Positions 34,152 to 34,738 of a stretch of 34,738 nt of DNA are shown one piece after another (within the stretch, counting starts at the first letter, position 1; each line of letters starts with the position of its first letter). The stretch covers positions 1 to 34,738 of the forward strand of contig JARLGP010000251.1 of the NCBI GenBank assembly GCA_031292735.1. The letters run 5' to 3'. Under the pieces are notes generated by a model. It had not been told where the DNA came from. It saw only the letters and a list, made by a program, of their open reading frames with translations, and ran no database searches. A program made the position numbers and the translations under genes. The stretch is from Holophaga sp. (lineage in GTDB: Bacteria; Acidobacteriota; Holophagae; Holophagales; Holophagaceae).

Positions 34152-34579
34152 GCCAGCGCCGCCCAGACGAGCCGGACGATCAGCGCCGCGGCGGCCAGTG
34201 CGCCCAGGGTCTTGAGCGGGCCCTGCCGGTGGGCGTCGGCGGCCAGGATGCCCGGGATGAGCCAGCCCACCGCCGCCAGCACCGGGGCTTCGGGCGCCAC
34301 CATGGGCACGATCCGCTCCAGCAGGAACCGGGCCAGGAAGCCCGCGAACAGGAACGCCGCGTAGCGCCGCCGGCCGAACAGCACCACCACCCGGGACAGC
34401 AGGTGCACCAGGAGCAGGGCCAGGCCCGCGTCCACCGCGGTGGCCGCCAGCCGCACGGGGGCGCTGAAGTACAAGGCCACGTAGCCGGGCACGATGACCC
34501 CCCCGGGGGACAGCCCGGCCAGCTCGGTCATGAGCAGGCTCACCAGGGCGCCGATGATGAGGACGTATTCGGAACTCAA
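34148..34579 (-). CDS. pgsC: Poly-gamma-glutamate biosynthesis protein PgsC/CapC
   Basis: The 143-residue protein is an integral membrane protein with about four hydrophobic segments, the usual length and layout for PgsC/CapC. The conserved ELAGLSPGGVIVPGYVAL is at about residues 19-36, and PGILAADAHRQG is near 107-118. PgsC is the membrane partner of the amide ligase PgsB. The start is a TTG with GAGGAG 6 bases upstream, overlapping the pgsB stop by 2 bases. It overlaps pgsW by 4 bp. Confidence 0.88.
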   Translation of the reverse strand: MSSEYVLIIGALVSLLMTELAGLSPGGVIVPGYVALYFSAPVRLAATAVDAGLALLLVHLLSRVVVLFGRRRYAAFLFAGFLARFLLERIVPMVAPEAPVLAAVGWLIPGILAADAHRQGPLKTLGALAAAALIVRLVWAALA

Positions 34580-34738
34580 GGCTGCTCCTCACGCGGTGCC
34601 CATGCGGCCAGGGCGGGGCCCAGGCCCTGCCAGTTGCCGGTGGCGTAGATGACGGTGCCGGGCGGTTCCAGGGCCAGTTCGCCCACCTTGCGCAGCCGGC
34701 GCAGCCGGGGCCGGCCGTCGGCGCCCGGGCCGGGGAAG
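34576..34738 (-). CDS. pgsB: Poly-gamma-glutamate synthase PgsB/CapB, C-terminal end (cut by window edge)
   Basis: Only the last 53 residues are in the window, ending GTVIYATGNWQGLGPALAAW and then WAPREEQP. The GNWQGLG motif fits the end of PgsB/CapB, the ATP-dependent ligase that makes gamma-glutamyl bonds. Position upstream of pgsC with overlapping stop and TTG start supports the call; the catalytic part lies beyond the window. Confidence 0.75.
   Translation of the reverse strand, partial: FPGPGADGRPRLRRLRKVGELALEPPGTVIYATGNWQGLGPALAAWAPREEQP

Overview
The window is a GC-rich (roughly two-thirds G+C) bacterial chromosome segment, densely packed with genes on both strands. Many genes overlap by 4 bp (ATGA) and most starts carry a GGAGG-like ribosome binding site. 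I see no rRNA, tRNA, CRISPR array, transposase or phage gene. The gene content (PrkA/YeaH/SpoVR, pgsB-pgsC-pgsW, a thrC-apgM pair, a KirBac channel, a BMP-type ABC transporter, BluB) and the style of the short secreted-protein signals suggest an Acidobacteriota member of the Holophagae/Geothrix type. That placement is an inference from memory of such genomes and was not tested.

Layout. 1-2024 (minus): a B12-binding radical SAM enzyme followed by the start of a zinc alcohol dehydrogenase. 2025-2347: an AT-rich leader. 2348-7063 (plus): prkA-yeaH-spoVR, a complete stress/stationary-phase kinase module closed by a terminator. 7346-9420: a lone PstS-like binding protein, a small secreted Cache-domain protein and an unknown secreted protein. 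9472-10140 (minus): bluB, for the lower ligand of cobalamin. 10281-11351: a lipoprotein made of two copies of one Ig-like module. 11357-13700: a divergent amidohydrolase and HpcH/HpaI aldolase. 13701-14132: a structured intergenic region with a good promoter. 14133-18829: a four-gene BMP-family (nucleoside/purine-type) ABC transporter with the binding protein last, closed by a terminator. 18915-21505: thrC overlapping an apgM-family gene that is the likely homoserine kinase. 21588-22729 (minus): two secreted proteins of unknown role. 22958-23902 (minus): a KirBac potassium channel with an altered selectivity filter.

24114-25923: a type III polyketide synthase that lacks its catalytic-cysteine core, translationally coupled to a fusion of a His/Glu-rich membrane domain with a UbiG-like methyltransferase. 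This is the most unusual locus in the window. 26029-29595: gnd-zwf-pgl, the whole oxidative pentose phosphate pathway. Its Gnd has lost the usual NADP-binding Asn-Arg-Ser/Thr signature. 29609-30263 (minus): a VapC/AbrB-type toxin-antitoxin pair with a palindromic operator. 30317-31204 (minus): a YihY/BrkB membrane protein. 31285-32245: three small overlapping genes (DUF2164, VF530/DUF2132, YaiI/DUF188). 32265-34738 (minus): pgsB (partial), pgsC and pgsW for poly-gamma-glutamate, followed by a C26 gamma-glutamyl hydrolase.
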